Assembly: GCA_016934035.1 (NCBI GenBank)
Contig: JAFGTP010000040.1
Location: forward strand, 1-64,000
Length of the DNA stretch: 64,000 nucleotides
Source of the DNA: Fidelibacterota bacterium
GTDB taxonomy: Bacteria > Fidelibacterota > UBA2242 > JAFGTP01
Direction: 5' to 3'
Both the position numbers and the translations under genes were made by a program. This document shows positions 41,705 to 51,015 of this stretch, piece by piece. The notes beneath the pieces were generated by a model. The model worked only from the letters and a program-made list of their open reading frames with translations, did no database searches and had not been told where the DNA came from. Within the stretch, counting starts at the first letter, position 1; every line of letters begins with the position of its first letter.

Positions 41705-43747
41705 TTATTTGATGTAGCTATCCAGCCACTGAAAAATCGATTCATGCCAAAAACGACTGTTCTGGGGTTTCTGGACCCAGTGGTCTTCATCGGGGAAAAG
41801 GATCAGTTTGGCATCAACACCCTTTTTTCGAAGTGCTGTAAAAGGCATAATACCTTCAGAATAATCCAGTCGGAAATCCAGTTCCCCATGGATAATCAGC
41901 ATAGGGGTTTTAAAATTTTCAACGTAATTATGAGGAGAAAATTTGATATAATCCTGATTGTTTTCCCAGAAAGCCCCGCCCAGTTCTTTTTCGGGAAACC
42001 AGAGTTCATCAGTCGTCAGGTATTTTGCATAAAGATTAAAGGACCCGTCATGATTGACCAGTGTTTTAAAAGGATATTGAAAGGCGTCCATGTGGCCTTC
42101 CATCCAGTTCATCATATAACCGCCATAGGAAGCGCCGGCTGCAGCGATGTTTTTTTTGTCAATGAAACTAAAGTTTTCGAGAACATATTGCTGGCCTTTA
42201 ATCAGGTCTTCAAATACTTTTCCGCCCCAGTCTCTGGATATTTCTTCACAAAATTTCTGGCCGTACCCGGTACTGCCGCGCGGATTGATCATCACCATGA
42301 CATAGCCCTGGGCAGCCCATATTTCCGGGTTCCAGCGGAAATGCCACCCGTCATGCCATGCTCCCTGGGGACCGCCATGGACCATGAAAACAGTGGGATA
42401 TTTTTTGGCAGCATCAAAAAAGGGTGGTTTGATCAGGAAACCGTGAACCTTTGTGCTGTCTGCACCTTCATACCAAAAATCTTCCCCTGGGTTTTGTTCG
42501 ATATTAGCAAAAATATCATCGTTAAATCCGGTTAGTTTTTTGGATACCCCGGGATTGATTTCCGTACAGTAGATTTCGAAAGGCCGGGTAAAATTTTGAT
42601 GGAGATGATATACTTTTTTCCCTTTTGGGTCGATATTAACGGAACGGTTTTGTCCGATACCGTTTACTTCCGTCAGATTACCGGTTTTAATATTGAGCAG
42701 AAAGAGTTTTTCCCGGCCAGTGTGGTCAACTTCGCATAAAATATTTTTATTATCGGGCATCCATTGATAAGAACCGATGGAATATTCTAACTTTTCGGTG
42801 ACGTTCTGGACTGTGCCGGATTTTAAATCCAGCAGGATAAAATCGGTTTTGTCGGCTTCATAACCAGGTTCATCCATGGATAAAAAGGAAAGATATTTTC
42901 CATTGGGTGAAAATTGCGGACTATGGTCGTTGCCTTTGAATTGTCTCAATTCGCAGGTTTTTGAGACCAGAATTTGTTCTCCGCCGTTGAGGGAAACGCT
43001 CCAGATGTCATTGTTGGTACTGGTGGCAATGACTTCATCATGATTGCTGGTAAAGTAGAGTTCCTTGCTGTCGGGAGAAAAACAATAGCCACTTCCCAGT
43101 GCGATGGGCTGGGCATCATAATCCCCAGGGGTCATATCTTTGATCTCCTTTGATTTCAGGTCTAAAACAAAAAGATGGGTCCGCTTATAATCCCAATACT
43201 CATTCCAGTGCCGAAACAGGAGGTCTTCATAGACCCTGGCTTTGATCTTGGAGTTTTCCTTTTCTTCATCTCTTTTTTTGATTTCTTCCTGAGATTCAGC
43301 GTCGGCATAGACTCTGGATTCAAAAGCGATTAAATTCCCATTGGGTGCCCACTCAAAGGAACCGGCCCCTGAATAATGGCTGGTGACCTGGGTTGGATTT
43401 TCCAGGTTTTTATCCACAGTCCAGATTTGGCCGTCATGAATATAAGCCAGTTTGTCTCCTTTGGGAGACCATTTGGGTGACCGTGAGGATTTTTCATTAT
43501 CTGTGATTTGTTTCAGGCCGGAACCGTCATTATTCATGACATAAATTTCTGTATGCATCGAGTTTTCTTTTTCGTTCACCCAGGTGACTGTGAAGGCTAC
43601 TTTTTTTGCGTCCGGCGATAAGGCCAGGGCCCCTAATCGTTTACAGGCCAGAATATCATCAAGGTTCAAAACTCTTTTGGAATCCTGGGCTAATAAAACC
43701 AAGGAAATGGAAAGCAGGATTAAAAGTGTCATTGCTAGCTGTTTCAT
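41705..43747 (-). CDS. Exported S9 family prolyl-oligopeptidase-like peptidase
   Basis: A 680-aa serine peptidase. The signal peptide MKQLAMTLLILLSISLVLLAQ is followed by a beta-propeller domain with WD40-like repeats (NGNLIAFESR, SPDSKELYFTSN, SPNGKYLSFLSM). The alpha/beta-hydrolase domain has GASYGGYMMNWMEGH (nucleophile Ser), HGELDFRLDYSEG (Asp) and FPDEDHW (His). It is related to acylaminoacyl peptidases and dipeptidyl peptidases, cleaving oligopeptides outside the cytoplasm. The start at 43747 is chosen since GGGAG lies seven bases before it; the ATG at 43753 is too close to that site. A POT-like transporter and a dipeptidase follow divergently, suggesting peptide use. Confidence 0.92.
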   Translation of the reverse strand: MKQLAMTLLILLSISLVLLAQDSKRVLNLDDILACKRLGALALSPDAKKVAFTVTWVNEKENSMHTEIYVMNNDGSGLKQITDNEKSSRSPKWSPKGDKLAYIHDGQIWTVDKNLENPTQVTSHYSGAGSFEWAPNGNLIAFESRVYADAESQEEIKKRDEEKENSKIKARVYEDLLFRHWNEYWDYKRTHLFVLDLKSKEIKDMTPGDYDAQPIALGSGYCFSPDSKELYFTSNHDEVIATSTNNDIWSVSLNGGEQILVSKTCELRQFKGNDHSPQFSPNGKYLSFLSMDEPGYEADKTDFILLDLKSGTVQNVTEKLEYSIGSYQWMPDNKNILCEVDHTGREKLFLLNIKTGNLTEVNGIGQNRSVNIDPKGKKVYHLHQNFTRPFEIYCTEINPGVSKKLTGFNDDIFANIEQNPGEDFWYEGADSTKVHGFLIKPPFFDAAKKYPTVFMVHGGPQGAWHDGWHFRWNPEIWAAQGYVMVMINPRGSTGYGQKFCEEISRDWGGKVFEDLIKGQQYVLENFSFIDKKNIAAAGASYGGYMMNWMEGHMDAFQYPFKTLVNHDGSFNLYAKYLTTDELWFPEKELGGAFWENNQDYIKFSPHNYVENFKTPMLIIHGELDFRLDYSEGIMPFTALRKKGVDAKLILFPDEDHWVQKPQNSRFWHESIFQWLDSYIK

Positions 43748-44053
43748 ATTCATTCTCCCTTTAAATTGTTAATAATTTTTGCATTTAAAAGATAGAAAAT
43801 TTTGTCCAAAGAATACAGTGAAATTTCCGGATGAGTGGACCAAAATGTAAAGTTTTGGATAATCCGATGATGAATGATGTAAATCCAATTAACCAGGATT
43901 TAATATCAGAAGGTTAATCGGGATGGACAGCCGGGTGAAGGATACCGCAGGAATGATTCATAAAAAGGGTTCAGATAAATTTCTGCTACTACTTTCCCTT
44001 GAAAATTATTACATTCCATAATTTGGTAATAAAAAATTATTAAGAGGGAGAAT
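43748..44053. other. Divergent intergenic region before the transporter gene
   Basis: About 300 bases between the divergent peptidase and transporter genes. It must contain both promoters. A TTGAAA element (about 44000) is seen, but no convincing -10 is at standard spacing. No RNA gene was recognised. Confidence 0.5.
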
Positions 44054-45652
44054 ATGGATAAGCATCAGGAAAAAAAAGGTTTTTCGCAGGTCATTATGGA
44101 ATCTTTTAAAGAATTGAAAGAAACAATGATTGCCTTTATCAAAGCTCCCAGGGCGCTCTGGGGAATCAATATTCCTTATGTTCTTGAAGGTTTGGCCTAT
44201 TTTGGAATTTTGACCATTTTAGGAAAATTCTGTTCAGAAAATATCCAAATGTCCGATGTCCAGGCCGGCTGGGTTTATTCCATGGTCACCGGGGGCATCA
44301 CTTTCGCCATGGTGCTGCTGGGGGGGTATACAGACAAATTGGGAATTCGCAGGTCTCTGACCCTGGCTTTGGGAGCGATGTTGGTTGGCCGTGTGATTAT
44401 TGCTTTTGCCGGTACTTTTCCCATGGGTTCAGGTATGTTGTCACCTATGTTTTTTCTCGTGGTAGCCGGATTGCTGCTTATGGTCACCGGCTATGGGCTT
44501 TATCAACCGGCAGCTTACGCCGGAGTCAAACGCTACACCGGACCTAAAACAGCCTCGATGGGCTATGCGGTAATCTATGCGTTGATGAACCTTGGCGCAT
44601 TCCTTTCGGGCTTTTTAGGTTCATTCACTCGCAATCTTTTCAAAGATATCGTTCCGCCAAACGGACTCCCGGCAGTTTTCTGGCTTTATTCACTCATCAC
44701 TGCCATTGCCATGACCCTGTGTTTTGTGATTATTTCTAAAAAGGCGGATATTTTTGCTTTCAACAAAGCCAATGAAGAAAAAGCCGCTGCAAAAGAAAAA
44801 TCTGACGCGCCGGAAGAAAAAAAAGAAGGACTCAAAAAAGAGGAAAAAAAGATCGACAATATTCCTTTCATGGGTTTGCTGATTTTAACAGTTTCAATCT
44901 TTGTTGTTTTTATCTTGGAAAAAATCGGCAAAATCGACTTCGAATCCCGGCAGGTGGTTTTCACAAACATCACGCTTTTCTTTGGAATTCTGGGGTTTGC
45001 GCTGACCATTTGGGAGTTTCTCAGGAAACGTCCGGACCATCCCTTTCGTGACCTGCGTTTTGTTTTTTTTATCTTTGTACTGATCCCGGTCCAGACACTT
45101 TTTGCCCATAACTGGCTCACTATTCCCTATTATCTTGATCGCGCTTTTCAGGGCTCCTTTGTTGGAAATTATTTTGAGTTTTTTTCCAATCTGAATCCGA
45201 TCCTGATTTTTGTTTTGACGCCGATTGTTGCAGGACTGACAGCCAAGGCTAATGTTTACAAAATGATGATTATCGGAACAATGGTGATGGCATTGCCGGC
45301 ATTTTTGCTGACGGCTGGGCCAAACCTGGTTTTGTTTCTGGTTTATATTTTGTTGATGTCCATTGGTGAAGCCATGTGGCAGCCGAGATTTTTGCAGTGG
45401 ATTGCAGAAATCGCTCCTGAAGGAAAAACTGGCGCCTATATGGGAATCGGGCAAATGCCCTGGTTTTTAACCAAAGTAGTGACCGGACTTTATTCAGGAC
45501 TTTTAATTACAGAATATTGTCCCATACCAGGCCCGGAGGTGGTCCAGCAAACCGGTAAAATGTGGTTTATTCACGCATTGATTGCAATGGTGTCACCTGT
45601 TGCTTTGATTCTTGCAAAAAAATGGATGACTTCGAATAATAAAAATTTGTAA
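44054..45652 (+). CDS. MFS transporter, possibly peptide/POT-like
   Basis: A 532-aa protein with about twelve to fourteen transmembrane helices. Helix 1 reads NIPYVLEGLAYFGILTIL, loosely resembling the E-x-x-E-R-F-x-Y-Y-G motif of proton-dependent oligopeptide transporters, and the next loop has GGYTDKLGIRRSL (MFS signature A). A highly charged cytoplasmic loop (KEKSDAPEEKKEGLKKEEKK) divides two halves. AGAGGGAGAAT precedes the start. Between a secreted S9 peptidase and a dipeptidase, import of peptides is a reasonable inference, though general MFS function is all that the sequence proves. Confidence 0.8.
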   Translation: MDKHQEKKGFSQVIMESFKELKETMIAFIKAPRALWGINIPYVLEGLAYFGILTILGKFCSENIQMSDVQAGWVYSMVTGGITFAMVLLGGYTDKLGIRRSLTLALGAMLVGRVIIAFAGTFPMGSGMLSPMFFLVVAGLLLMVTGYGLYQPAAYAGVKRYTGPKTASMGYAVIYALMNLGAFLSGFLGSFTRNLFKDIVPPNGLPAVFWLYSLITAIAMTLCFVIISKKADIFAFNKANEEKAAAKEKSDAPEEKKEGLKKEEKKIDNIPFMGLLILTVSIFVVFILEKIGKIDFESRQVVFTNITLFFGILGFALTIWEFLRKRPDHPFRDLRFVFFIFVLIPVQTLFAHNWLTIPYYLDRAFQGSFVGNYFEFFSNLNPILIFVLTPIVAGLTAKANVYKMMIIGTMVMALPAFLLTAGPNLVLFLVYILLMSIGEAMWQPRFLQWIAEIAPEGKTGAYMGIGQMPWFLTKVVTGLYSGLLITEYCPIPGPEVVQQTGKMWFIHALIAMVSPVALILAKKWMTSNNKNL

Positions 45653-45727
45653 TAGATACTGAAAGCAGCATAGATTATTTATCAGAATATATTTTCCAGA
45701 GATCAGATAAAAATCAGGAGAATCGAT

Positions 45728-47164
45728 ATGAAAAGGTATATTAAAATCGCAGTTCTAGGGCTGCTTATTGTCCATCTATACGGACAGGATGGTTTCAACT
45801 GCTTTAGCATAATTGCCGGGAAAGATTGTACAGTCGACGGTTCAGTGCTTTTTGGGCATAATGAGGATGATGGCGGTGACCAGATTGTTAATATGTACAA
45901 AGTCCCGCGATTGAAGCATACCCCTGATGAAATTATTACCTTAAAAAATGGGGGGAAATGCCAGCAGGTGGCATTGACCAATGCCTACATCTGGCTGGAA
46001 ATGCCGGGGATGGAATTTTCTGATGGATATTTAAATGAACACAATGTTGTGATTGCCTCTGACAATTGCCCTTCCAAAGAGGACCAACCTGAATTGACTG
46101 ATGGTGGCATCGGCTACTGGTTGCGAAGATTAATGGCGGAACGGGCTGCCTCTGCCCGTGAGGCGGTTAAAATCGGTGGACAACTGATCGAAAAATATGG
46201 CTACACAGCAAGCGGCCGGACCTATTGCATCGCTGATCCCCATGAAGCCTGGGTGATGTGTGTAGTCAATGGCAAACACTGGGTGGCACAACGGGTACCT
46301 GATGATAAAGTGATGATTATTCCCAATTACTACATGATTCAGGAAATAGATCTTTCAGATACATTAAACTTTGTGGGTTCTGATGATATTATTGAGTACG
46401 CCATATCCAGAGGTTGGTACAATCCACAGAAGGATGGAAAATTCAATTACCGTGAAGCCTACGGGGTGGATTGGTCTATCAATCATCAACATAATATTAA
46501 TCGACAGTGGGGAGGGTTGCGCCTGATTGCAAAAGATAAATTTGGACTGAATGATCATTTTCCTTTCGCTGTGAAGCCAAAGAAGAAGATTGGATTAGAG
46601 GATGTTTTTGCAGTGTTGCGGGACCATTACGAAGGAACAGAGATGGAAAATGAGAATCATGGGAAAACACCTCATGACCACGACAACCGCCCAATCTGTA
46701 CTTTGGAAACACAATATGGGTTCGTGGCCCAGTTAAGCAGCGGGCTGCCCAGGGAAATTGCCGGAGTCATGTGGTATGCTCCGGTCCAGCCATGTTTGCA
46801 TCCCTTTGTACCGGTTTATCTTCATACTCAGCATTTTCCCTCGACCTTTGCCTATGAGGATTACAAAAGTGGATTAAAATTGCATTTTTATGAAAATTAC
46901 GACAGCATCAGGAGCCAACTGTATGATCATTCCTTTCAGATCTTTGCCAGATTTAGTTTGTGGGTCAACGAGGATTATTATGGGCGGTCAGTTGAAATTC
47001 TGGAACAGATTGCAAAGTACCAACTGGAAATCCTGGATGAACAGGAAAAATTCAGGATGCAATTGCTGCAAAAAATTGAAACCGATGTGAGCAATGTGCA
47101 AAACATAGTGACCGACTACAGCAACAAAAATTTAAGGCTATTGAACAGTTTTCAATTGGATTAA
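45728..47164 (+). CDS. C69 family dipeptidase
   Basis: A 478-aa N-terminal-nucleophile peptidase of the C69/acid-ceramidase-like fold. A signal-like segment (residues 1-19) precedes the nucleophile Cys25 in GFNCFSIIAGKDCTVDGSV, which becomes the mature N terminus after processing in related enzymes. VLFGHNEDDGG, WLEMPGMEFSDGYLNEHNV and SGRTYCIADPHEAWVM are family blocks. It hydrolyses dipeptides, probably in the periplasm. AGGAG lies before the ATG. It lies 75 bases after the MFS gene, supporting a joint peptide-scavenging role. Confidence 0.9.
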   Translation: MKRYIKIAVLGLLIVHLYGQDGFNCFSIIAGKDCTVDGSVLFGHNEDDGGDQIVNMYKVPRLKHTPDEIITLKNGGKCQQVALTNAYIWLEMPGMEFSDGYLNEHNVVIASDNCPSKEDQPELTDGGIGYWLRRLMAERAASAREAVKIGGQLIEKYGYTASGRTYCIADPHEAWVMCVVNGKHWVAQRVPDDKVMIIPNYYMIQEIDLSDTLNFVGSDDIIEYAISRGWYNPQKDGKFNYREAYGVDWSINHQHNINRQWGGLRLIAKDKFGLNDHFPFAVKPKKKIGLEDVFAVLRDHYEGTEMENENHGKTPHDHDNRPICTLETQYGFVAQLSSGLPREIAGVMWYAPVQPCLHPFVPVYLHTQHFPSTFAYEDYKSGLKLHFYENYDSIRSQLYDHSFQIFARFSLWVNEDYYGRSVEILEQIAKYQLEILDEQEKFRMQLLQKIETDVSNVQNIVTDYSNKNLRLLNSFQLD

Positions 47165-48930
47165 AAATAAAAGAAATAGACTAAAGAAGTCGTCACGATC
47201 ATCGCGATAATATTCATGACAATACCGGTTTTAAGGAAGTCGGAAAATTTATAGGAACCTGGAGAATAGACCATCATGTTGGTCTGATAACCTATTGGTG
47301 TTGAGAAACTTGCCGATGCTCCCAAAGCCACAATCAGCATAAAAGGATGAGCAGATACTCCCAGTGATTGAGCGGTGGACAAAGCAATGGGAAACAATAA
47401 CGCAGCCGCTGCATTATTGGTGATGATTTCTGTGTAAAGGGTTGTTAAAAAGTATAATCCTCCTAAAATTCCCAGGATACCCATACCATTCAGACTGGTG
47501 ATAAGGTGACTGGAAATGAATTCCGCCAGGCCGCTGTTGGCTATGGCTTTTCCGATTCCAAAGGACGAAGCAATCACCAGTAAAATGTCAAAGTCCATGG
47601 CTTTTTTTGCATCATTGTAACTGATAATATTGGTGAAAATCATCAGGCCGGCTGTAACGGTCGCGGCAATCAGCATGGAGGTTACAAATCCCAGAGAGAC
47701 CGATAGGATCATCAGCCCGGCCAGACATAAAGCCAGGATCCCTTTCCAAGCCGGTTTGGAATAATGATCAATACTGTTGGAAACCAGGGCAAAATCTGAC
47801 GAATGATACCATTTTTCTGCAAAATTCCTGGTTGCCAAAATGAGCAGCGTATCGTTAGCCTGAAAGGAAATATCACCAATTTTTTTATCGATTCTATGCC
47901 CATTTCTGTGGATTGCTAAAATAACCGCTTTATACTTTGTTCGAAAGGAACTCTTCTGTACTGTTTGTCCGATGAGGGGTGAATTATTTGAAACCACTGC
48001 TTCATAGGTTTTGAGTTTATCAGAGTCAATTGTGTTCAGGTTGAAATTGGTATCTTCGATTAATTTCAGCCCTTTGGTTTTCAGTAGGTCAAAGATAGTC
48101 TGTGGTAACCCGGTAAAATAAAGATTGTCGCCTTCCTGAAGGACTTCATCCGGTGAGATTGCTTCCAAAATTTGGTCATGTCGTTCTATTTGAAAAAGAT
48201 AAAGCCCGCGCAGGTGGCGCAGTCCTGCCTGGCTGATTGTTTTATTTAAATAGGGAAAGTCAGTGGTCACTGTTACCTGGGCCACAAAATTGCGACTATT
48301 CTCTTGAAAAATGATGAGCGCATCTTTACGGTTTGGCAATAATCTCCTGCCAATGGTAGAAAAATATAAAACGCCAACAATTGCCAAGGGTAAGCCGATT
48401 TTTCCAATCTCAAAAAAACTAAAGCCTTCCAAGCCATTTTCTAGCATCAGACCGTGAACAACCAGGTTGGTACTGGTACCAATGAGAGTACAGGTTCCTC
48501 CCAGGATTGAAGCATAGGAGAGCGGAATTAAAAATTTTGAAGGGGCCAGATTGTTCTTTTTGGCCCAGTTTTTTACAAAGGGAATCAATGTCATGACAAT
48601 TGGTGTGTTGTTGAGAAAAGAAGAGAGAAAAATAACAGGGGCCATCAATCGAATATAAGTGAATTTTCCATAACGGCTACCCATGGCTTTGTATATCAAA
48701 TCGCCAAAATGATTGGAACTCTGCAGGGCGCCGGCCACTATGAATAGAGCTGCAACCGTCAGCATACCCTGGTTGGAAAATCCGTTAAAAGTCTCTTTTA
48801 TATTCAGGATACCACCAAAATAAAGGAGCAATAATGCTGTGAATATGATAATGGATGGCCTTTGCAATTCCTTAATCAGTGCCAGAGTCATGAGCATGAT
48901 GATAATGGCTGTATAAATCATTGAAAACAT
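47161..48930 (-). CDS. SLC13/DASS-like transporter with two RCK_C (TrkA-C) domains
   Basis: A 589-aa membrane protein with helices in two halves separated by a cytoplasmic region of two TrkA-C-like domains (about residues 200-375: VTVTTDFPYLNKTISQAGL... and AVVSNNSPLIGQTVQKSSF...). It has the divalent-anion:sodium symporter motifs FLNNTPIVMTLIPFV and ITNNAAAALLFPIALS (SNT-type motif). Members carry sulfate, phosphate or dicarboxylates. The substrate is unknown. AAAGGGACAG precedes the ATG. Its last four bases overlap the end of the converging dipeptidase gene. Confidence 0.9.
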   Translation of the reverse strand: MFSMIYTAIIIMLMTLALIKELQRPSIIIFTALLLLYFGGILNIKETFNGFSNQGMLTVAALFIVAGALQSSNHFGDLIYKAMGSRYGKFTYIRLMAPVIFLSSFLNNTPIVMTLIPFVKNWAKKNNLAPSKFLIPLSYASILGGTCTLIGTSTNLVVHGLMLENGLEGFSFFEIGKIGLPLAIVGVLYFSTIGRRLLPNRKDALIIFQENSRNFVAQVTVTTDFPYLNKTISQAGLRHLRGLYLFQIERHDQILEAISPDEVLQEGDNLYFTGLPQTIFDLLKTKGLKLIEDTNFNLNTIDSDKLKTYEAVVSNNSPLIGQTVQKSSFRTKYKAVILAIHRNGHRIDKKIGDISFQANDTLLILATRNFAEKWYHSSDFALVSNSIDHYSKPAWKGILALCLAGLMILSVSLGFVTSMLIAATVTAGLMIFTNIISYNDAKKAMDFDILLVIASSFGIGKAIANSGLAEFISSHLITSLNGMGILGILGGLYFLTTLYTEIITNNAAAALLFPIALSTAQSLGVSAHPFMLIVALGASASFSTPIGYQTNMMVYSPGSYKFSDFLKTGIVMNIIAMIVTTSLVYFFYF

Positions 48931-49333
48931 TTCTGTCCCTTTAAACTTCTATTGTGGCAAATAGTTTAATAAAGTTTTAATTATGAAAAAAGGATTACCC
49001 ATATAATTTTATGAATTGCTTTAGATTAGTTTATTTTGCGCTGTTAAAATGGATATTATAATCCATTATTTGGGCAGTGAACATTTTTTTAATTTCGTTT
49101 GATTGAGTATAAAATCAATAAACAGACATTGGTTTGATATTGATTATAATGGTTTTAGTGGTTTTTGTTTGAAAATGATCAGGGTTTATGAAATTTTTAT
49201 AATCCCTTCATGTTTTAGTATTATTCAAAATACATTTTGATTACAGACAATTCAATTTTTGTTGATTTGATTATGCATCGGGAGGCATTCAAATTTACAC
49301 TGTTTTTATAAACCAATTTTTTAGGAGTATACA
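48931..49333. other. Intergenic region, AT-rich
   Basis: About 400 bases between divergent genes. It holds a small inverted repeat AATGGAT / ATCCATT at 49048-49067 and presumably both promoters. No gene or RNA was recognised. Confidence 0.5.
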
Positions 49334-49744
49334 ATGAAAAAATATTTAATATTTGGCCTGTTGTTTTTATTTTCCTGCGGAACTGAAACAATTGTTAAAG
49401 AATCGAACCAATATCAGAAAGAGGCAGAAATAAAAGCCTCAAAGGATATTATTGTAGCCCGATCAATACAATGGTTGGAGGATTATTATTCTATCAGGGG
49501 AAATGTTCTCGAAAAAAATGAAAAAAAATCCATGCGAATAGTCAGCGACCGGTTTCTTTTGGATAATAATGAAAATATTTCCTGCACACTGGATATCAAT
49601 ATCCAGGACAACCGTTTGAAGATTACCTATAAAAATATTCAAATGAATAATGGCCGGGAAGTGAGTCAGATCGTATTAAAAAAACTGGAACCCCGAATGA
49701 ATACTGCGATTTACAATCTTCAGCTAAAGATCCTAGCTGGCTAG
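49334..49744 (+). CDS. Small predicted lipoprotein of unknown function
   Basis: A 136-aa protein with an N-terminal lipoprotein signal (MKKYLIFGLLFLFSC), the lipid-modified residue probably being Cys15. The body has alternating strand/helix predictions and ends with QIVLKKLEPRMNTAIYNL. It does not match a family I can name with certainty, although the pattern vaguely recalls DUF4468-type domains of Bacteroidota. AGGAG precedes the ATG. It is followed by a terminator. Confidence 0.6.
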   Translation: MKKYLIFGLLFLFSCGTETIVKESNQYQKEAEIKASKDIIVARSIQWLEDYYSIRGNVLEKNEKKSMRIVSDRFLLDNNENISCTLDINIQDNRLKITYKNIQMNNGREVSQIVLKKLEPRMNTAIYNLQLKILAG

Positions 49745-49767
49745 CCACAATTTTTTTACACATGACT

Positions 49768-49800
49768 AAAGTCCTGTGAATATTCGCAGGACTTTTTATT
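49768..49800 (+). terminator. Terminator after the small lipoprotein gene
   Basis: A 9-bp stem AAAGTCCTG / CAGGACTTT with a 10-nt loop is followed by TTATTTT, 24 bases after the stop codon. Confidence 0.8.
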
Positions 49801-49864
49801 TTACATATTTAAATATCAGTTTATATTTCTTATTTTGTTATTCAGATTTTCGGAGATTTGGATC

Positions 49865-50284
49865 ATGAGATATTTATTGATTTTTATTTTAATTTTTCCC
49901 TTAACATTGGTTGGTCAGGAATTATGGAAATGGCGGACTACAGATGATTTTACGATTGGTGACAGGATCGCCTATTATCCGGATGCTTATGTCTTACATA
50001 CAGTGGCCAACATTTACATGGTCAAAAAATTTCAGGATTATGGAATGAATTGGTGGCAGGCTGATTTGACAACCTTTGGCATCGGTGTCCTTTGGGAAGT
50101 AAAAGATGGTTTCATACCTTACGAAAAGGTTGATTATCTTGGAGGGGATGGATTTTCCACAACCGATATTGCTGTAAATTCGATAATCATTGTTGGAAAT
50201 CGATTGGTACGTACGGCTTTTGGTTATTTTTTCCCGAGAAGAAGATACAGTGTGGCTGTCACATTCAATTATATTCCATACTAA
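49865..50284 (+). CDS. Small exported YfiM-like protein
   Basis: A 139-aa protein with signal peptide MRYLLIFILIFPLTLVGQ. The mature part has DRIAYYPDAYVLHTVANIYM, FGIGVLWEVKDGF and GGDGFSTTDIAVNSIIIVGN. This resembles the YfiM/DUF2279 family pattern (conserved His in the first helix, G-E/W-K and GFS-x-x-D). Function in the family is unknown, probably envelope-related. The start at 49865 is taken because GGAG lies nine bases before it and the signal begins there; an upstream ATG at 49835 is less likely. Confidence 0.5.
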   Translation: MRYLLIFILIFPLTLVGQELWKWRTTDDFTIGDRIAYYPDAYVLHTVANIYMVKKFQDYGMNWWQADLTTFGIGVLWEVKDGFIPYEKVDYLGGDGFSTTDIAVNSIIIVGNRLVRTAFGYFFPRRRYSVAVTFNYIPY

Positions 50285-50287
50285 ATT

Positions 50288-50869
50288 TTAGAGAATAAAA
50301 CCCAGGGTCAGTGTCAATCGTTTTTCCAGTTGATCCCCAAACAAAATACCTTTGAAAAAATAATAGGAGCAGCTGGCTGCAACGGGGCCTACTCCGACAT
50401 CAAAACCCATCAGCGCAGAGGCGCCTGTGACCCCGACATCAGTGACGTTGACATTGAAATGTCGTAATAGAGGTTCGAATTGCTTTTCGACTTCAACTTT
50501 TTTTTCAAAAAATCCAGCACCTGCCCCTATACTAATATTCATGAAGAAAAATTGATTGATTTCCATCAGATAAATTTTCTGCACCAGCAACATCCCGAAA
50601 AGAGTCGAGTAATGATCAAATTCCGGAGCGCCGGCATTGATGATCATGTTATTGATTTCTGTTTCCAGTGTCACTCTTGTCCAAAAGGCCCGCAGGCCCC
50701 AGCGCCCGGAGCCCAACTCAACGTGCCCACCAAAGCCAGCGTTCCAGTTTTTTGACTGGGATTGAACATAACCTAAATTGACAAATGCGAAGTCTTCGAT
50801 TTTTTTGGCTTTACCAAAGCAAATCATCGAGAAAATCAATAGGGTCAGTATTATTTTATATTTTTTCAA
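50288..50869 (-). CDS. Predicted outer-membrane beta-barrel-like protein
   Basis: A 193-aa protein with signal peptide MKKYKIILTLLIFSMICFGKA, then glycine- and aromatic-rich segments typical of small 8-stranded barrels (NAGFGGHVELGSGRWGLRAFW, MGFDVGVGPVAASCSYYF, LTLTLGFIL end). The C terminus ends in a hydrophobic residue, as barrels do. The start codon is TTG 50869 with a weak AAGAAG upstream. No specific family was recognised. It converges on the YfiM-like gene with three bases between the ends. Confidence 0.6.
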   Translation of the reverse strand: MKKYKIILTLLIFSMICFGKAKKIEDFAFVNLGYVQSQSKNWNAGFGGHVELGSGRWGLRAFWTRVTLETEINNMIINAGAPEFDHYSTLFGMLLVQKIYLMEINQFFFMNISIGAGAGFFEKKVEVEKQFEPLLRHFNVNVTDVGVTGASALMGFDVGVGPVAASCSYYFFKGILFGDQLEKRLTLTLGFIL

Positions 50870-50960
50870 TTTGTTACTTCTTAAACTTTTTTTTGTGAAT
50901 TTAAATGGATAAAATCGGCTAAAAATAAGTAAAAATTCCTATATTCCAAACAATTTTAGG

Positions 50961-50993
50961 TAAAAAAAGGGTATGTTCTTCTACATACCCTTT
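50961..50993 (-). terminator. Terminator after the SUMF1-like gene
   Basis: A perfect 11-bp stem AAAGGGTATGT / ACATACCCTTT with a 6-nt loop. On the minus strand the stem is followed by a T-run. It lies about 25 bases after the stop codon. Confidence 0.85.
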
Positions 50994-51015
50994 AAGATCA
51001 TAAATGATTTTAAAG

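Noticed and set aside
41744-42535. 263-codon plus-strand open frame
   Set aside because: It lies entirely antisense inside the S9 peptidase gene, whose catalytic motifs are all intact. It is a shadow of the codon pattern of the real gene.
44894-45454. 186-codon minus-strand open frame
   Set aside because: It is antisense to the MFS transporter, rich in His/Gln/Asn as expected from reverse reading of hydrophobic codons, and has no start signals.
49048-49067. Small inverted repeat AATGGAT/ATCCATT between divergent genes
   Set aside because: It is seven base pairs with an AT loop in AT-rich DNA, could arise by chance and has no T run. It is not called an operator or terminator.
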